NCBI RefSeq assembly: GCF_000003815.2
Contig: NC_049994.1
Span: forward strand, 15,408,409 to 15,470,408
Origin: Branchiostoma floridae
Taxonomy: Eukaryota; Chordata; Leptocardii; Amphioxiformes; Branchiostomatidae
Length of the DNA: 62,000 nt
Reading direction: 5' to 3'
Shown here: positions 46,628 through 57,769 of the stretch, one piece after another
Layout: every line of letters starts with the position of its first letter
Numbering within the stretch: position 1 is the first letter of the stretch
Translations under genes and position numbers: made by a program
The notes under the pieces: generated by a model
The model's database searches: none
The model's input: the letters and a program-made list of their open reading frames with translations, nothing else
Told to the model about the DNA's origin: nothing

Positions 46628-46699
46628 CAGACTTTGCTGCTGCGACTGCTGCATCACCCGAGCGATCTCCGGTGTCTCTGAAACGACTGTCGGCTTGCT
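46628..46699 (-). CDS. Nebulin-like half-repeat exon upstream of the main promoter
   Basis: Between a CCCGCAG acceptor and a GTAAGACT donor lies a 72-nt phase-0 frame (24 aa) containing VVSETPEIARVMQQSQQQSL. It aligns with the half-repeat exon at 42585 (DTPETKRVREMGTVQSE): same TPE, R-V and Q-S spacing. A better pyrimidine tract precedes another acceptor at 46713 (CTGCAG), but that gives 85 nt and breaks the phase-0 rule. It lies 2.3 kb upstream of the inferred start site, so it belongs to transcripts from a more distal promoter or is a relic. Confidence 0.45.
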
Positions 46700-46712
46700 C
46701 TGCGGGTAATGC

Positions 46713-49700
46713 CTGCAGTAATACAGGGGAAGAGTACTTTTAACTTGGTGTGTTTTAGAAATGGAAAGCAAGTTTATTATAATGAGACTGTAATAAACAT
46801 TGACAAGATCATACATGTATCTTCGGATTTTATCATCTAAACATGAAACAAATTTCACTTTCTGTTACAATCATTTCTGATCAACAGAAACAGATTAAAA
46901 AGTATAAAATCTATAACGTATGTCTAATTGTGGACATGACTCAATGGTCTAAAATAAGCTCACCAAAATAGTCACGTCAGGGATAAGAACTGAAAATGAT
47001 GAAAACGGTAAATAAAAAACTCAATGTCCAACTGTTAACATTAACCTTCCAATTTATACAATACTTTAAAATCACCAAATGTTTCAATACACTAATTATC
47101 AGTCAATGTTAACACCAAAGGGAAATGTATACAGTTTTACCAGAAGTGTTTCTGTTTTTACAGCACAGTGTAAGCATTGAAATCTGAGAACCAAGATTAA
47201 TTTGATATGGCCTAATCTTTAAACTAAAGGTATTTCCACAGTCCTCTTTGGCTTTTCATGATGTCTAACATTACTAACACCTTTTCAGAGTAACAGTAAA
47301 TGCTTCAAACCAATTCTGCAGTAAAATTTATCACCAGGCAATATACTAGCAAATGGAGTCTCATATTTGCACAGCTGGCAATAATGCCTTCAAGTTTGAT
47401 AAAGCATTGTACATTTTTAATATAACAATTCACCTACTCCAACATACATGTAGTACATTGTGTGTTGACTATTACAGTCATGTACTTGCAGCCAGTGATA
47501 AACTTCAAAGTGTTGCTTTATAGACAGTCAATGATCTGTTTGTTATTATGAGTATTTTATGACCAAACTACGTCAAACATCAAGACTAAAAATGTTTGGC
47601 TTTGTGCCACTGAACATAAATGTACATGGTACATGTACATATTGTGTATCGTTTTCATTAGTATGGGCCAGAAGTGCCTAAAATAAACTTAAATTTATAA
47701 TATCATCTTTGTTACTACCACATGATCCATGTTCCAAGTAAGGAGTCTGGGTAAAGGGTTTATGGAATTTAAGGGGTCGACGATCATTGGCAACGTATAA
47801 TTCAAGATCAAGACCTTCAAAAAGCACAATAACTTACTTGATAACATTATTTCAATTTATCTAATGAGTATAGCATTTCTATTTTTTTATTTGACTTGAC
47901 AAGAGTATGTCTGTACTGTAATGTTTTTTTCCTATATTGCAGTATCATCGTGATGTACATTTTGTAACATACTTACATGTACATGTAATACTCTATACAA
48001 CAGAATGATGTGCTTTGTCCTATTCCAACAATATGTTGATACAAAACTACAAGGTCTTAACGTAGATGTCATTGGTCTTATCAAGACAAAACTCAGGTAA
48101 AAGATTTTCCAGCTGCATGCAGGTTTTACAATGTATACATGTATGTGTTATGAAACTGCCATGCAGCACAGAGCTGACGCTGTTCTAATCTGATCTGTTA
48201 TCACAGTGTTATATTTATACCAGGCAATACACTAACATGTCAGATCCCCCTGACACTCCTGTGGACACAGCTGGCCACGATGGCTGCCATTTACAGGGCT
48301 TATACAAGTACTTCTGGGCTGTTTTAATTCAGTTACTTCTGACATTATAAATTACTAGTCTGCACACAGATTGAAAGACAGAGTGCAATAAAAGATAGAG
48401 AAACAAAGAAATATAGATGGAATAGATTTTGTGTAATGTACTGGTCTTATATAAGTACTTCTGGGCCATTTCAATTCAGTTACTTCCTTCATAATCAATA
48501 GTAACCGGTATTATGTAAATACATGAAGACTGAAGGTATATTGTAGTAGAAAAAGGAACAAATTTTCTAGCAGAGCCATACCCTCCTCCTCCATACATGT
48601 ATGTGCTCAAATCAAATCATCATTCTACAGTAACTCATACTGTACATTTTTTGTTCACAAATTACGATATGGAATGATTGACTATTCAAATCATGCCATT
48701 AACCAAAGTTGCATATGATGCATATATTCTGTTAATATACATGTACTGGAGATTTTAAAATCTTCTAATTCAAAACAAGAAAATATTAGATTTTTTACAT
48801 ACAGTAAACAATTTATTTTTCTGTGTTATGTGATCATGATGACATATAGCGATATGATATACATAAAACCAAATTATTGATGACTATGAAAAAAATAGTA
48901 AGAAAACACAAGCCTACAATACATGATCTTTAATCAACAGATCCCGCCCACATACAAATGTAACGATATTCATTTCACAACTTTTTATGACATACCAGAA
49001 CAAGACATATCCAGGCCATGGTCACATGTACAGAAGTTTATTACAGTCCCAAAATATAGGGTGAAATTCTATCAACTGCTTATGTTTCGGATCAAAGGTG
49101 CTCAGAATCAATAAAATCTATCATAAAGATATTTTAATATCAAGCTTCATATGAAGGATCAATACAATCTAATATAATCAACATAAAAATGCAAAATTAC
49201 ACTGAGTCCTGATGTAATCATACTAACAAGAACATTAACATCTTTGCACTATATAGATGAGAAATTCATGATCTAAAAACAATGCATTTTCTACATGAAT
49301 AAAGAAATTGCTTATGATGTTTGATTATAGCGACCATAACAGGTATTTCTAAACAAGCAAATTGATGAATTAGTACAATTGTTTCTCATTTTTTCATTAG
49401 AGCGGCTGAGCAACAGATTTTCAGGATTTTCATGATATATGTTGACAATGTCAAATGTAAACTTCATTCAACTAATTTCACGCTCTTGTGATATTGTGGT
49501 AAATAGTTTTATCATGTTTGAAGTACATTATTAAACAAAATTTACCTTGTTAATGTTTCAGAAGGTAGCTGAAGAGTTACTGAAACATTTTTTTTTTTTT
49601 TGTTAATCGATCATTTTCCAACTTGTTTTATTGCTTACTGTTCCATCTTGGGAAACTGTAGCTAGTACAGACAATTCAAAATGAATGAAACATGTTTTAG

Positions 49701-50370
49701 GAATGCTGAGAAAGCCCTGTACAAGCTAATAGAAACCAGCTAAATGCCTTTACATGGTTTGGGAGGAAAGGTTTGGGTCCAGAAGATTTGTGTTAGGCTG
49801 GGAGAAGCCATATTAGGAACTGCCCTCTTTATCACATGGACCCATGAGGGAGAAACTGACTGCACATGTGTCAAAGGACTAACTTTGACATCTTGGTACA
49901 AATACTAACAAGCTCGTGTGTTTGGGGGCTTCTAGAGAAGATACTATGGTGGTGAGAGCAGTTTTCTGTTTGTTTGACTACTCTTAACATCTTACACAAG
50001 TTCTAAACCTACGCAATAGTACTCATGAATACAAAGCTAGGTAGAATAACGATATACTGTAATTCACTTTGTCTTCTCGGTACCAAACTTTCACGGTCTG
50101 AGAAAATTTAACTTGTTCTCGGAACTAAATGTTCACTGTCACGGCAAGTGCACATACAAAAAAGCCTGTGAATTATCTGTTATCGGTAATGATAAGTTCA
50201 CGTTATAGTCGTCACCGTGAAAACCATGAACATAACAGTACATTGAAAAAATCAGGAATTACAGTATTAGATATTTCAAAACAAGTCAAACAAGACACCA
50301 ATCCCCATTTACAACTTCTACTTTACTTTGAGTAGTTTGAGTCAATTTTCATCTCTTTTCTAAGTAAGAT
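46713..50370. other. No gene recognised (3.6 kb)
   Basis: AT-rich, with no ORF above about 65 codons, no nebulin-like exon and no clear transposon. A Harbinger-type end (GAGAACCAAGATTAATTTGA, TATGGCC) lies at 47187-47216 without a visible partner, and a T-run at 49588-49601. Confidence 0.5.
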
Positions 50371-53300
50371 TTATTTATTTATTTATTTATTTGGATTCTC
50401 CACACTGGAGGGTATGGCGGAACAGGTGTCAAAAGACACCTTTTCGAAGCCGCCATACCTTAAACATAACAATGATACATCAAATCATTATATACATAAA
50501 TACAAGAACAGATATCATAATCAATGTAACATTCAAGTCAAGATAAATCAAGTTAACAACACACATACAATATGGAGTCTAGATCTATGAAATAGATATA
50601 CAAATGTACATGTAGTAATAATATAAGGTAAAATTATCGTGGCCTTGTGGCAATGCAAGAGGCGCAACAGCATGCTAGTGACCATGTGCAAGCCTGCTCT
50701 AGCTTGAAGTTTTGTCGGAAACGGTTTTGCATAAATGTAGATAGTTTTCGTTTAAAGGCAGACACATCGGACGGGCTTGTGGCTGATGCTCCCAGCCCTC
50801 TGATTTCAACGGGAAGTTTGTTCCAAATTGTGATAAGTCGTGGAGTAAATGAGGAGGCAAATGAAGAAGATCTTACTCTCTGAGGGACTAACATGTGTGC
50901 CCTTGAACTACGTGGCGTTCTTGTAGGGAATACAGCTAACCTCGCTAGATCTGAATCATATACCTTTGCAAGGGACTTAACAAATACCACAACATCAGAC
51001 ATCTCTCTTTGGTAAGACAGTGGTAACAAGCCTAGTCTAGATAGTCTAGACTTGTAGTCCAGGTGTTCAGCGGAGGGCCCGAGGATGTATTTCGTTGCCC
51101 TTCGCTGTACACCCTCGATCAGGGCTGTGAGATTACGTGATGTGGGGCTCCATACTGATGAACAGTATTCCAAAACACTTCTTACAAGAGACAAATACAA
51201 TGTCTTACGTATATCAGTGTTGGACTTGTAACCTATGGAACGCTTGATAAACCCAAGCATTTGATTAGCTTTGGCCACTGTTCTTATGACATGGCTATTC
51301 CATGTGAGGTTGGATTTTACTGTGATGCCAAGGTCGGACATGCAGTCCACTACAGTCAGGTTTGAACTTGACATGTGATAATCATATCTGATGGGGTACT
51401 TGGATCGTGTAAACCTTAACACTATGCATTTGGATAGGTTGAAAGTCAACTTCCACATTATGCTCCAGTCATGTAGTGAACAGATATCCTGTTGTAGTTT
51501 TGAACAGTCATTTGTGCTACGGATCTCTCTGAAACATTTGCTATCATCTGCAAAAAGTGCTGACATAGAGTTTCTAGCCGAGTCAGGTAGATCATTTATG
51601 TAAAGTACGAACAACAGTGGGCCTAGGATGGAGCCCTGTGGGACTCCGGAAGTGACGGTACGCCAATCAGACCGACTTCCTTCAACCACCACTCTTTGGC
51701 GGCGGTTTGTCAGGTATGACTCAATCCATGACAAGAGACTACCGCTAAAACCGTACATTTGTAATTTATGGACTAGTAGAGTATGTGGGACTGAATCAAA
51801 TGCCTTGGCAAAATCTAAAAACAACATGTCTACTTGGCCTCCTTTATCAAGAATTGACCCGACCTGATGGTACACTTCCAAAAGCTGGGTGGTGGTTGAC
51901 CGGCCTTTCATGAAACCATGTTGTAGATTGTGTATTGACGCATGAAGCCTAGGAATTATGCTGTCGTGAACGCACCTTTCCATGACTTTACTTACAGTGG
52001 AAAGTAATGACACAGGCCTGTAGTTAGAAACGACCTCTTTGTCTCCCTTCTTATGAATGGGAGTAACGTGAGCGTCTTTCCAGTGTGAGGGGAACTTACC
52101 TAAGGCCAAAGATTTATTAAATAGTAGAGTCAGGGATGGTGCGATAATGTCCGCACATCTCTTCAAGACATGGGGAGACATAGCATCTGGACCTACAGCC
52201 TTATTTGGATCAAGAGTGGCAAGCACCTTGTGAACGGAATCTACAGAAAACTGTAAGTTACACAGAGCATCATCGCTTACAATGTCTATAACAGGGTTTA
52301 CAGTGTCTATATCTGGCTTTGTAAATGTGGAGAAGAAGTAATCATTGAACATAGATGCCTTATCTATTGGAGACTGTGCAATAATGCCTTCTAGTTGTAC
52401 CACTGATGGAAGGGACTTGGATTTGGACTTTGCCCGAACAAAAGCCCAAAAACTCTTGGGCGACTCATGTAGAGTGGACGACAGGCTCTCCAGGTACTTC
52501 TTGTATTTGGCTGATAGGACGTTTTTCAGCCTGTTCCGAAGTTTGCGAAACTTTGTCCAGTGAGAGGGAGAGTCAGTTCGCTTCGCTCTTCTCCATGCAG
52601 TACGCTTTCTGTTCTGTAGGTTACGAACTTCGCTGTCAATCCAGGGAGGAGTAGTGGACACCTTAAGTTTGCGAGAGGGCACAAACGTGTCGACAGCAGA
52701 CTGCACAGCCGAAGACCACGCCTCCCAGGCAGAGTCAATATCAGGGTGGTTAGTGACAGACTCAGCTAAACCCGACGACTCCAGGTGTGCATTGAGTCCG
52801 CCCCAGTCCGCTCGTTTGAAGTTGTATACTTTCCGAGGAAGCCCTCGCTTGTGTTGAATACGACATTGGAGTGTGAACTCAAGTACTGTATGGTCGGTGT
52901 CAAAAACAGCGGGTAACTCCCTGATCTCAGAAAACCTCTCAGGAAAGTCCGTGAACACCAGATCGAGTAAGTTGTGACACGAGTTTGAAGGCACTTGATT
53001 GAGTTGTTGAAGAAAATGGTTGTTGATCAAGTTGCAGAAGTCGGCTTCCTTGCCGTCGTTTGTCACAACACAGCTGGACCAGTCAATACGAGGCAGGTTG
53101 AAATCGCCGAGTACGCAGCACATGCTGTATTCGTTATGTACACTCTCCAAAACCGAGCACAGGTTGCGTGTAAATGGTGCCAGGTCGCCGGAAGGAGGCC
53201 TGTAACATAGTACCACAGCAATCCTTCCCACGGTAGGGGGATGGAGTTCGCAAACTAGGATTTCATCCTGGGGCTCCAAGTCGGGTCTGCGCCTACTGCA

Positions 53301-53624
53301 GACTGTGGATCTGACAGCAAGTAAGATCCCTCCACCAGCCTTGTTGTTGTGGGTGTCGTAACGGTCCTTCCGATAAGTGACAAAGTCCGGCGGAATAACC
53401 TCTTGGTCATGTACATCCGGAGTTAACCAAGACTCAGTGATAGCTAGGAGGTCTGGCGCTTCGAGGTTGATCAAGTTCTGGAGTTGCACCAATTTGTTTC
53501 TATACTGGTTTACAGATTTAACGCTTCTTGCATTAAGATAGATGACATTAAGATTAGGTGATAGCGACTTTGTAGCCATAAAAGATACAAAGGATAATGC
53601 AAGTTGAAGGAAGCCCATTATCAC
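50371..53624 (-). mobile_element. CR1-like non-LTR retrotransposon (3' complete, 5' end uncertain)
   Basis: Runs from the 996-codon ORF start at 53624 to an (ATTT/AAAT)n tail at 50371-50392. The 3' UTR (about 260 nt) carries a strong hairpin at 50411-50459 with arms GGTATGGCGG / CCGCCATACC enclosing GGTGTC-AAAA-GACACC; such 3' structures are recognised by the reverse transcriptase in related LINEs. The 5' limit cannot be placed; no upstream ORF1 is seen before 53.9 kb, where a run of about 25 A begins at 53863. Confidence 0.85.
50634..53624 (-). CDS. Endonuclease/reverse transcriptase ORF of the CR1-like LINE
   Basis: An uninterrupted 996-residue ORF. The N-terminal third is an apurinic-type endonuclease: NARS near residue 32, TESW near 65 (catalytic Glu), YRPP near 142, LGDFN near 172 and a TDH near 243. 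The central part is a reverse transcriptase: HKKGD and NYRPVSLL near 525-540, HGFMKGRSTTTQL near 569, LDFAKAFDSV near 603, SGVPQGSILGPLLF near 659 and the catalytic FADD near 691. No RNase H domain is visible. The layout and wording suit the Jockey/CR1/L2 group. An open frame of this length suggests a young copy that could encode active enzyme. The start Met is the first in frame and may not be the true one. Confidence 0.92.
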   Translation of the reverse strand: MIMGFLQLALSFVSFMATKSLSPNLNVIYLNARSVKSVNQYRNKLVQLQNLINLEAPDLLAITESWLTPDVHDQEVIPPDFVTYRKDRYDTHNNKAGGGILLAVRSTVCSRRRPDLEPQDEILVCELHPPTVGRIAVVLCYRPPSGDLAPFTRNLCSVLESVHNEYSMCCVLGDFNLPRIDWSSCVVTNDGKEADFCNLINNHFLQQLNQVPSNSCHNLLDLVFTDFPERFSEIRELPAVFDTDHTVLEFTLQCRIQHKRGLPRKVYNFKRADWGGLNAHLESSGLAESVTNHPDIDSAWEAWSSAVQSAVDTFVPSRKLKVSTTPPWIDSEVRNLQNRKRTAWRRAKRTDSPSHWTKFRKLRNRLKNVLSAKYKKYLESLSSTLHESPKSFWAFVRAKSKSKSLPSVVQLEGIIAQSPIDKASMFNDYFFSTFTKPDIDTVNPVIDIVSDDALCNLQFSVDSVHKVLATLDPNKAVGPDAMSPHVLKRCADIIAPSLTLLFNKSLALGKFPSHWKDAHVTPIHKKGDKEVVSNYRPVSLLSTVSKVMERCVHDSIIPRLHASIHNLQHGFMKGRSTTTQLLEVYHQVGSILDKGGQVDMLFLDFAKAFDSVPHTLLVHKLQMYGFSGSLLSWIESYLTNRRQRVVVEGSRSDWRTVTSGVPQGSILGPLLFVLYINDLPDSARNSMSALFADDSKCFREIRSTNDCSKLQQDICSLHDWSIMWKLTFNLSKCIVLRFTRSKYPIRYDYHMSSSNLTVVDCMSDLGITVKSNLTWNSHVIRTVAKANQMLGFIKRSIGYKSNTDIRKTLYLSLVRSVLEYCSSVWSPTSRNLTALIEGVQRRATKYILGPSAEHLDYKSRLSRLGLLPLSYQREMSDVVVFVKSLAKVYDSDLARLAVFPTRTPRSSRAHMLVPQRVRSSSFASSFTPRLITIWNKLPVEIRGLGASATSPSDVSAFKRKLSTFMQNRFRQNFKLEQACTWSLACCCASCIATRPR

Positions 53625-54660
53625 AATACAAAGCTCTAATTGTAAAAGGTTACCTAAAAAATCCTAAGATTACCTTCAAAAGGTGCTGCCACGCACTAAC
53701 TAATCTAATTTACATATAAAATACAGAGTTCAGCAATCGCCCTCATTTGCATATCAATCACATCGCTCATCAATCGTACAAATTACACTACTAAAATGAC
53801 ATGAAAAGGCATAATAATACAACAGTGGGAGATTGCAGTAACAATTCGACTATCTACCATGAAGGAAAAAAAAAAAAAAAAAAAAAATTGAGTGGTACTG
53901 CTCAGCACTGTCCCTTTCCCCGAACAAGAAGAGAGCCGGAAGAACGGCCCCTGTCAATCTTGCAACAGATAAATCACAAATCAAATTGAACAAACCTTTG
54001 AGAATGACAGGGAACCAAGCTTTAATCCCAACGAGTAAGGGGTGCGGACCTGCTGCGCAGCCTCCACTCAAAAAGCAGTATGCATGGGAGAGTAGAAATG
54101 GTCCTCAAAATGGCTGGCCCTCCCCACGAATGGCAGAATCAGTGGGGATGATAAAAAAGTTTTAAACTGTCTCAAACTTTAACAATGAAGTAAAGATTAT
54201 TTCATAAATAGGATCCAAGGTAATTTAACCAGTGCCTTTTGATGTTAAGAGATAAGAATCAATAAGGATGGTAACAGATTTTGACAGATTAAAAGATTTT
54301 TTCTTTACCGAGAATTTGATGTGGCCGCCATCTTGGATCATTCCATTCCCTTTAAAATGTCGATTAATCACAATGGTTTCTACTTGTATATTTCTGTCCA
54401 TTAACATGTAAAAGGATATCTGTTTCATGTTTGCATTAAGTCAAGTTGTCATGCCTAACAAGTACACTATTATCCCAGCCGAATTATGGTCTTAACTTAA
54501 TGGTACTCTTGGGCATCATCTACTGGAATGGTTGTTTTAAGACAAACTGCAGGATTAGATGGAAATTTCAAAACACAAAATGTAATTTAACTTGACTTTA
54601 CAGTAAACCCTACAACCCCTACCATTACAAACCTATCCATTTCTATCTTATGCTCCTTTG
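53625..54660. other. No gene recognised; A-run at 53863-53887
   Basis: Flank of the LINE on its 5' side. The run of about 25 A could be the tail of an unrelated plus-strand retrocopy, but no body with known features precedes it. Confidence 0.4.
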
Positions 54661-54668
54661 TTACTCAA

Positions 54669-54891
54669 GGCTACACCAAGTTATTTTGTTGGCTGACATT
54701 TTAAAGAACATGTCAACATGAAAAGAGAGGATTGGGAGGAAAACCAGCATCTGACTACATGTTCATTCACTCCCTGAAACTGTGTTGACAAAGGATCAAC
54801 CTTTAACCTCAGACTCAGTTTTCATATTAATTAAACATTTGAAAAGTATACATTTTGCCCAAGAACCAACAAGTAGACTTGGCATGGCCTT
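54669..54891. mobile_element. Harbinger-like MITE (about 220 bp)
   Basis: Left end GGCTACACCAAGTTATTTTG-TTGG and right end CCAAGAACCAACAAGTAGAC-TTGGCATGGCC are imperfect inverted repeats of the same type as at 1854 and 58775. Confidence 0.55.
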
Positions 54892-55190
54892 TAATAGTAT
54901 AGTTAAAGACAGTTATGAACAGAATTCCTGGCTGAATTTGCCATGAATGACCTTGAAAACAGAAGGCTGGGGAAAAGATCTGACTACATTTACTCCTTTA
55001 AACTGTGTGAATCGAGGCATAGACTTCTATCCACTTTGTTTTCACCTTAATTGAACATTTGAAAAGTATGTCTATACTATTTGCCAAGTACCAAAAAATA
55101 GATTTCGTGTGGTCATGGAATAGCCCTAGACAGTTGCTAACAGAACTCCTGGCGGATTTTGCCATGAATGACCTTGAGGCTAATAAACAA
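54735..55190 (+). repeat. Tandem duplication, about 221-bp unit
   Basis: AAACATTTGAAAAGTAT and TTTGCCATGAATGACCTTGA recur at the same relative places (the latter at 54938 and 55159). Confidence 0.7.
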
Positions 55191-55320
55191 GCAGGAGAGA
55201 AATACAGGAGGCTAACAAAGCCTAATCCAGGCCAAACCCTGAGGTTAGGGACTCCTCAATCACCGCTCCCCCACAAGTCAACTCTCATTTTGATAACAAG
55301 AGGTAAACAGTAGATAGACC

Positions 55321-56413
55321 TTAACCCTCTGAACACGTCATAAAATTTTTTCCTGTATACCATATACGACATATAATTTCAGTCTATACAGGTGTCAATA
55401 AGTACTTTTTGTGTATTATTATTACAGCTGTTATGTAAGGAGTAGACTAGGAAAACTATATATTGCTGGAAAGCTCACAGAATGGCCTTTCCAAAACAAG
55501 CAAAATAAATATCATACCGTCAATCTGAGGACAGCAATCGCCATGGAAACCACTCAAAAACACATTTGCAACACTCCCAAAAAAAGTTTCACAAAAGAAA
55601 ATATTTGGCTAGGGGCTGAGTTTTTTGTGTCATTTATCATAAAACTATGTAGAAATACTCAACCATACATACACAATGCTGGTATGCTGTTAGAATGACC
55701 AAAAACTAAAAATCAAAGCATGATTTCAAATAAGTTCAGTGTTGATAAACAAATGTTACCCCAATAAACAGTTGTGCCCCCCTCCCCACACCTGTAGTTG
55801 TACTATTAAAATAATGAATATGCCTTGTGCTAAATGGCAAATTATTTTTCTGGATGTTCTCCACATATCAGGGAGTCAAATAAATCCACTTACTATGACT
55901 TGGGTAGAGAAACAGGTATCAGAGTATATAAAATGTCAATTTGGACCAGTGACCTATCTGACCTGACCTGGACCTCCTTATGCCCCAAGAAAAACAACAA
56001 GGAAGCATGCATGTAGAACTCATTAGACACGGTGATATCAGCTCATTTGATCTCAACAAAAACAGCTGGGTGTTTGCCTTGCTGTCCCTCAAGGATTTCC
56101 CTGTCATCACTCCTGTAAGCCTCCAACAAAATTATCCACCAAACTGTCTCCATTTCTGCTAAATTTACTAAATAAACCTGTAGAAAACTGAAGCCAAAAC
56201 ACACGCTGGAGGCCTCAGAAACAGGGCTCAAATGCTACATCCCTTCTGGTTGGTCAAAGATACAAGCATCCTGATTGGCAGACTCTGCCAAATTTCCCAT
56301 TTCACAGTAGTCAGTTTGAATTTCCCGCCGGAATTAAACCTGAAGCCACGATCGTGGCTTCTCGTGTCCTATGGGAAAGCCATGATAGTGGCTTCTCGTG
56401 CTGAGAGGGTTAA
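55321..56413. mobile_element. piggyBac-like MITE (TTAA, 1.09 kb)
   Basis: Ends TTAACCCTCTGAACACG and CGTGCTGAGAGGGTTAA are inverted repeats with two differences, beginning at TTAA, as piggyBac elements do (TTAA target, CCC ends). Near the right end are a perfect 20-bp palindrome GAAGCCACGATCGTGGCTTC (about 56342-56361) and a second, imperfect one (AAGCCATGATAGTGGCTTC). No transposase ORF. It interrupts a unit of the tandem array that continues at 56.5 kb. Confidence 0.7.
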
Positions 56414-56529
56414 ACAGTTAAAAGACCATATGGCTTTAAACAGGGTCTTTTTTTCACACCAAAGCTAGCCTCTACCAGGCCTTCCTATGGAGGTACACAT
56501 TATAAAATTCAACTGGTCAACAGAGTCAG

Positions 56530-57660
56530 TCCACGCTAAGGTTAACTGGACAAGACAATGAAACCCTATGATTATGATTATGAAACTCCCCTTGGAAACT
56601 ATTCTATCCCTACAGGAAGTGTAGTTAGACTGGTAGAGGCTACTCCAAATCTATTGCAAACATTTGTGATAACATAAATCATTTTAGAATCACTTACACT
56701 TGATCTGGAAAGTCAAATCTCATTTTGATAACAAAGAGTAAATAGTTGATGGCTTTTTTTTTCTACAAACCTACGGTAACCCTCGGCCAGGCTTTCTAAA
56801 TGGGTTACGGATCACAAAAAAGGAAAACAATTGGTCAGTCGGACGCTAAAGCTAACTGGACAAGCAAATGAAACCCTAAGATTATGAAACTCCCTACAGC
56901 AAGTGTAGTTAGTCTGGTAGAGAGTACTCCAAATCTATTACAATTTACAAACATTTGTAATAACATAAATCATTATAATATCCCTCACACTTGATCTGGA
57001 AAGTGTAATCTCATTTTGGTAACAAGGAGTAAACAGTTGATAGACCTTTTTTGCTCCAAATTTAGCCTCCATTTTGGCAGAAAAAGAAATAATTGGTCAG
57101 GAAAGTCAGTCCATGCTAAGGTTAACTGGACCAGCCAATGAAACCCTATGATTATGAAACTCCCCTTGGAAACTATTCTCTCCCTACGTTTATGAAGGTT
57201 AGACATCCAGGTAAGCAATATTCAAATACAATTCAATCTCTACAACTGGATAAAAAACGGATATTTACTTCCGGACGTTTCGAATGACATCCACATTCTG
57301 CTTTTGCTGATGAAGAGTGATGGATGTCATTCGAAACGTCCGGAAGTAAATATCAGTTTTTTATCCAGTTGTAGAGATTGAATTGTATTTGAATATTCTC
57401 TCCCTATATACAGCAAGTGTAGTTAGACTGGTAGAGGCTACTCCAAATCTATTGCAAACATTTGTGATAACATAAATCATTATAATATCACTTACACTTG
57501 ATCTGGAAAGTTAAAGCTGACTTTGATAAAAAGGAGTAAACAGTTGATAGACCTAAAGGACCTTAGGGCTTTAAACAAAGTCTAATTTGCTAATATCTAT
57601 CACAAACATTTTTCATAGCAATTATCATTATACAATCACTTACACTTGTTTTATACAAAG
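56530..57660 (+). repeat. Tandem array, about 290-bp unit, 3-4 copies
   Basis: Units share AATGAAACCCTATGATTATG, GTGTAGTTAGACTGGTAGAG, CACTTGATCTGGAAAGT and GGAGTAAACAGTTGATAGAC. Spacings are 292 and, after subtracting the 208-bp insertion and its duplication, about 288 bp. A further partial unit lies near 55280-55320 before the piggyBac-like element. Confidence 0.85.
57187..57394 (-). mobile_element. 208-bp retroposon with 77-bp inverted arms and 12-bp target duplication
   Basis: Flanked by ATTCTCTCCCTA at 57175-57186 and 57395-57406. Arms 57217-57293 and 57321-57397 (the last bases overlap the duplication) are inverted copies with one mismatch around a 27-bp spacer. One end reads GGTTAGACATCCAGGTAA, the complement of the 3' end of the copies at 22540 and 28832. 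The spacer and right arm form CTGATGA, GAGTGA-TGGATG-TCATTC, GAAACGTC. It interrupts one unit of a tandem array. The long target duplication points to target-primed or similar retroposition; Penelope-like elements are candidates. Confidence 0.75.
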
Positions 57661-57769
57661 GTTTAAGTTTTGTCAAAACATGACAGCAGAAAAGTTTCTA
57701 TCAAAAAAAGTAAAACAATTTTGAAATGGAAAAACAGCCTGCAAATACTTTTGAGTACAGTAATGTTAT

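Noticed and set aside
46346-46858. 170-codon minus-strand ORF
   Set aside because: Mostly translated microsatellite and intron around the small nebulin-like exon; only the 24-28 codons with SETPEIARV look coding.
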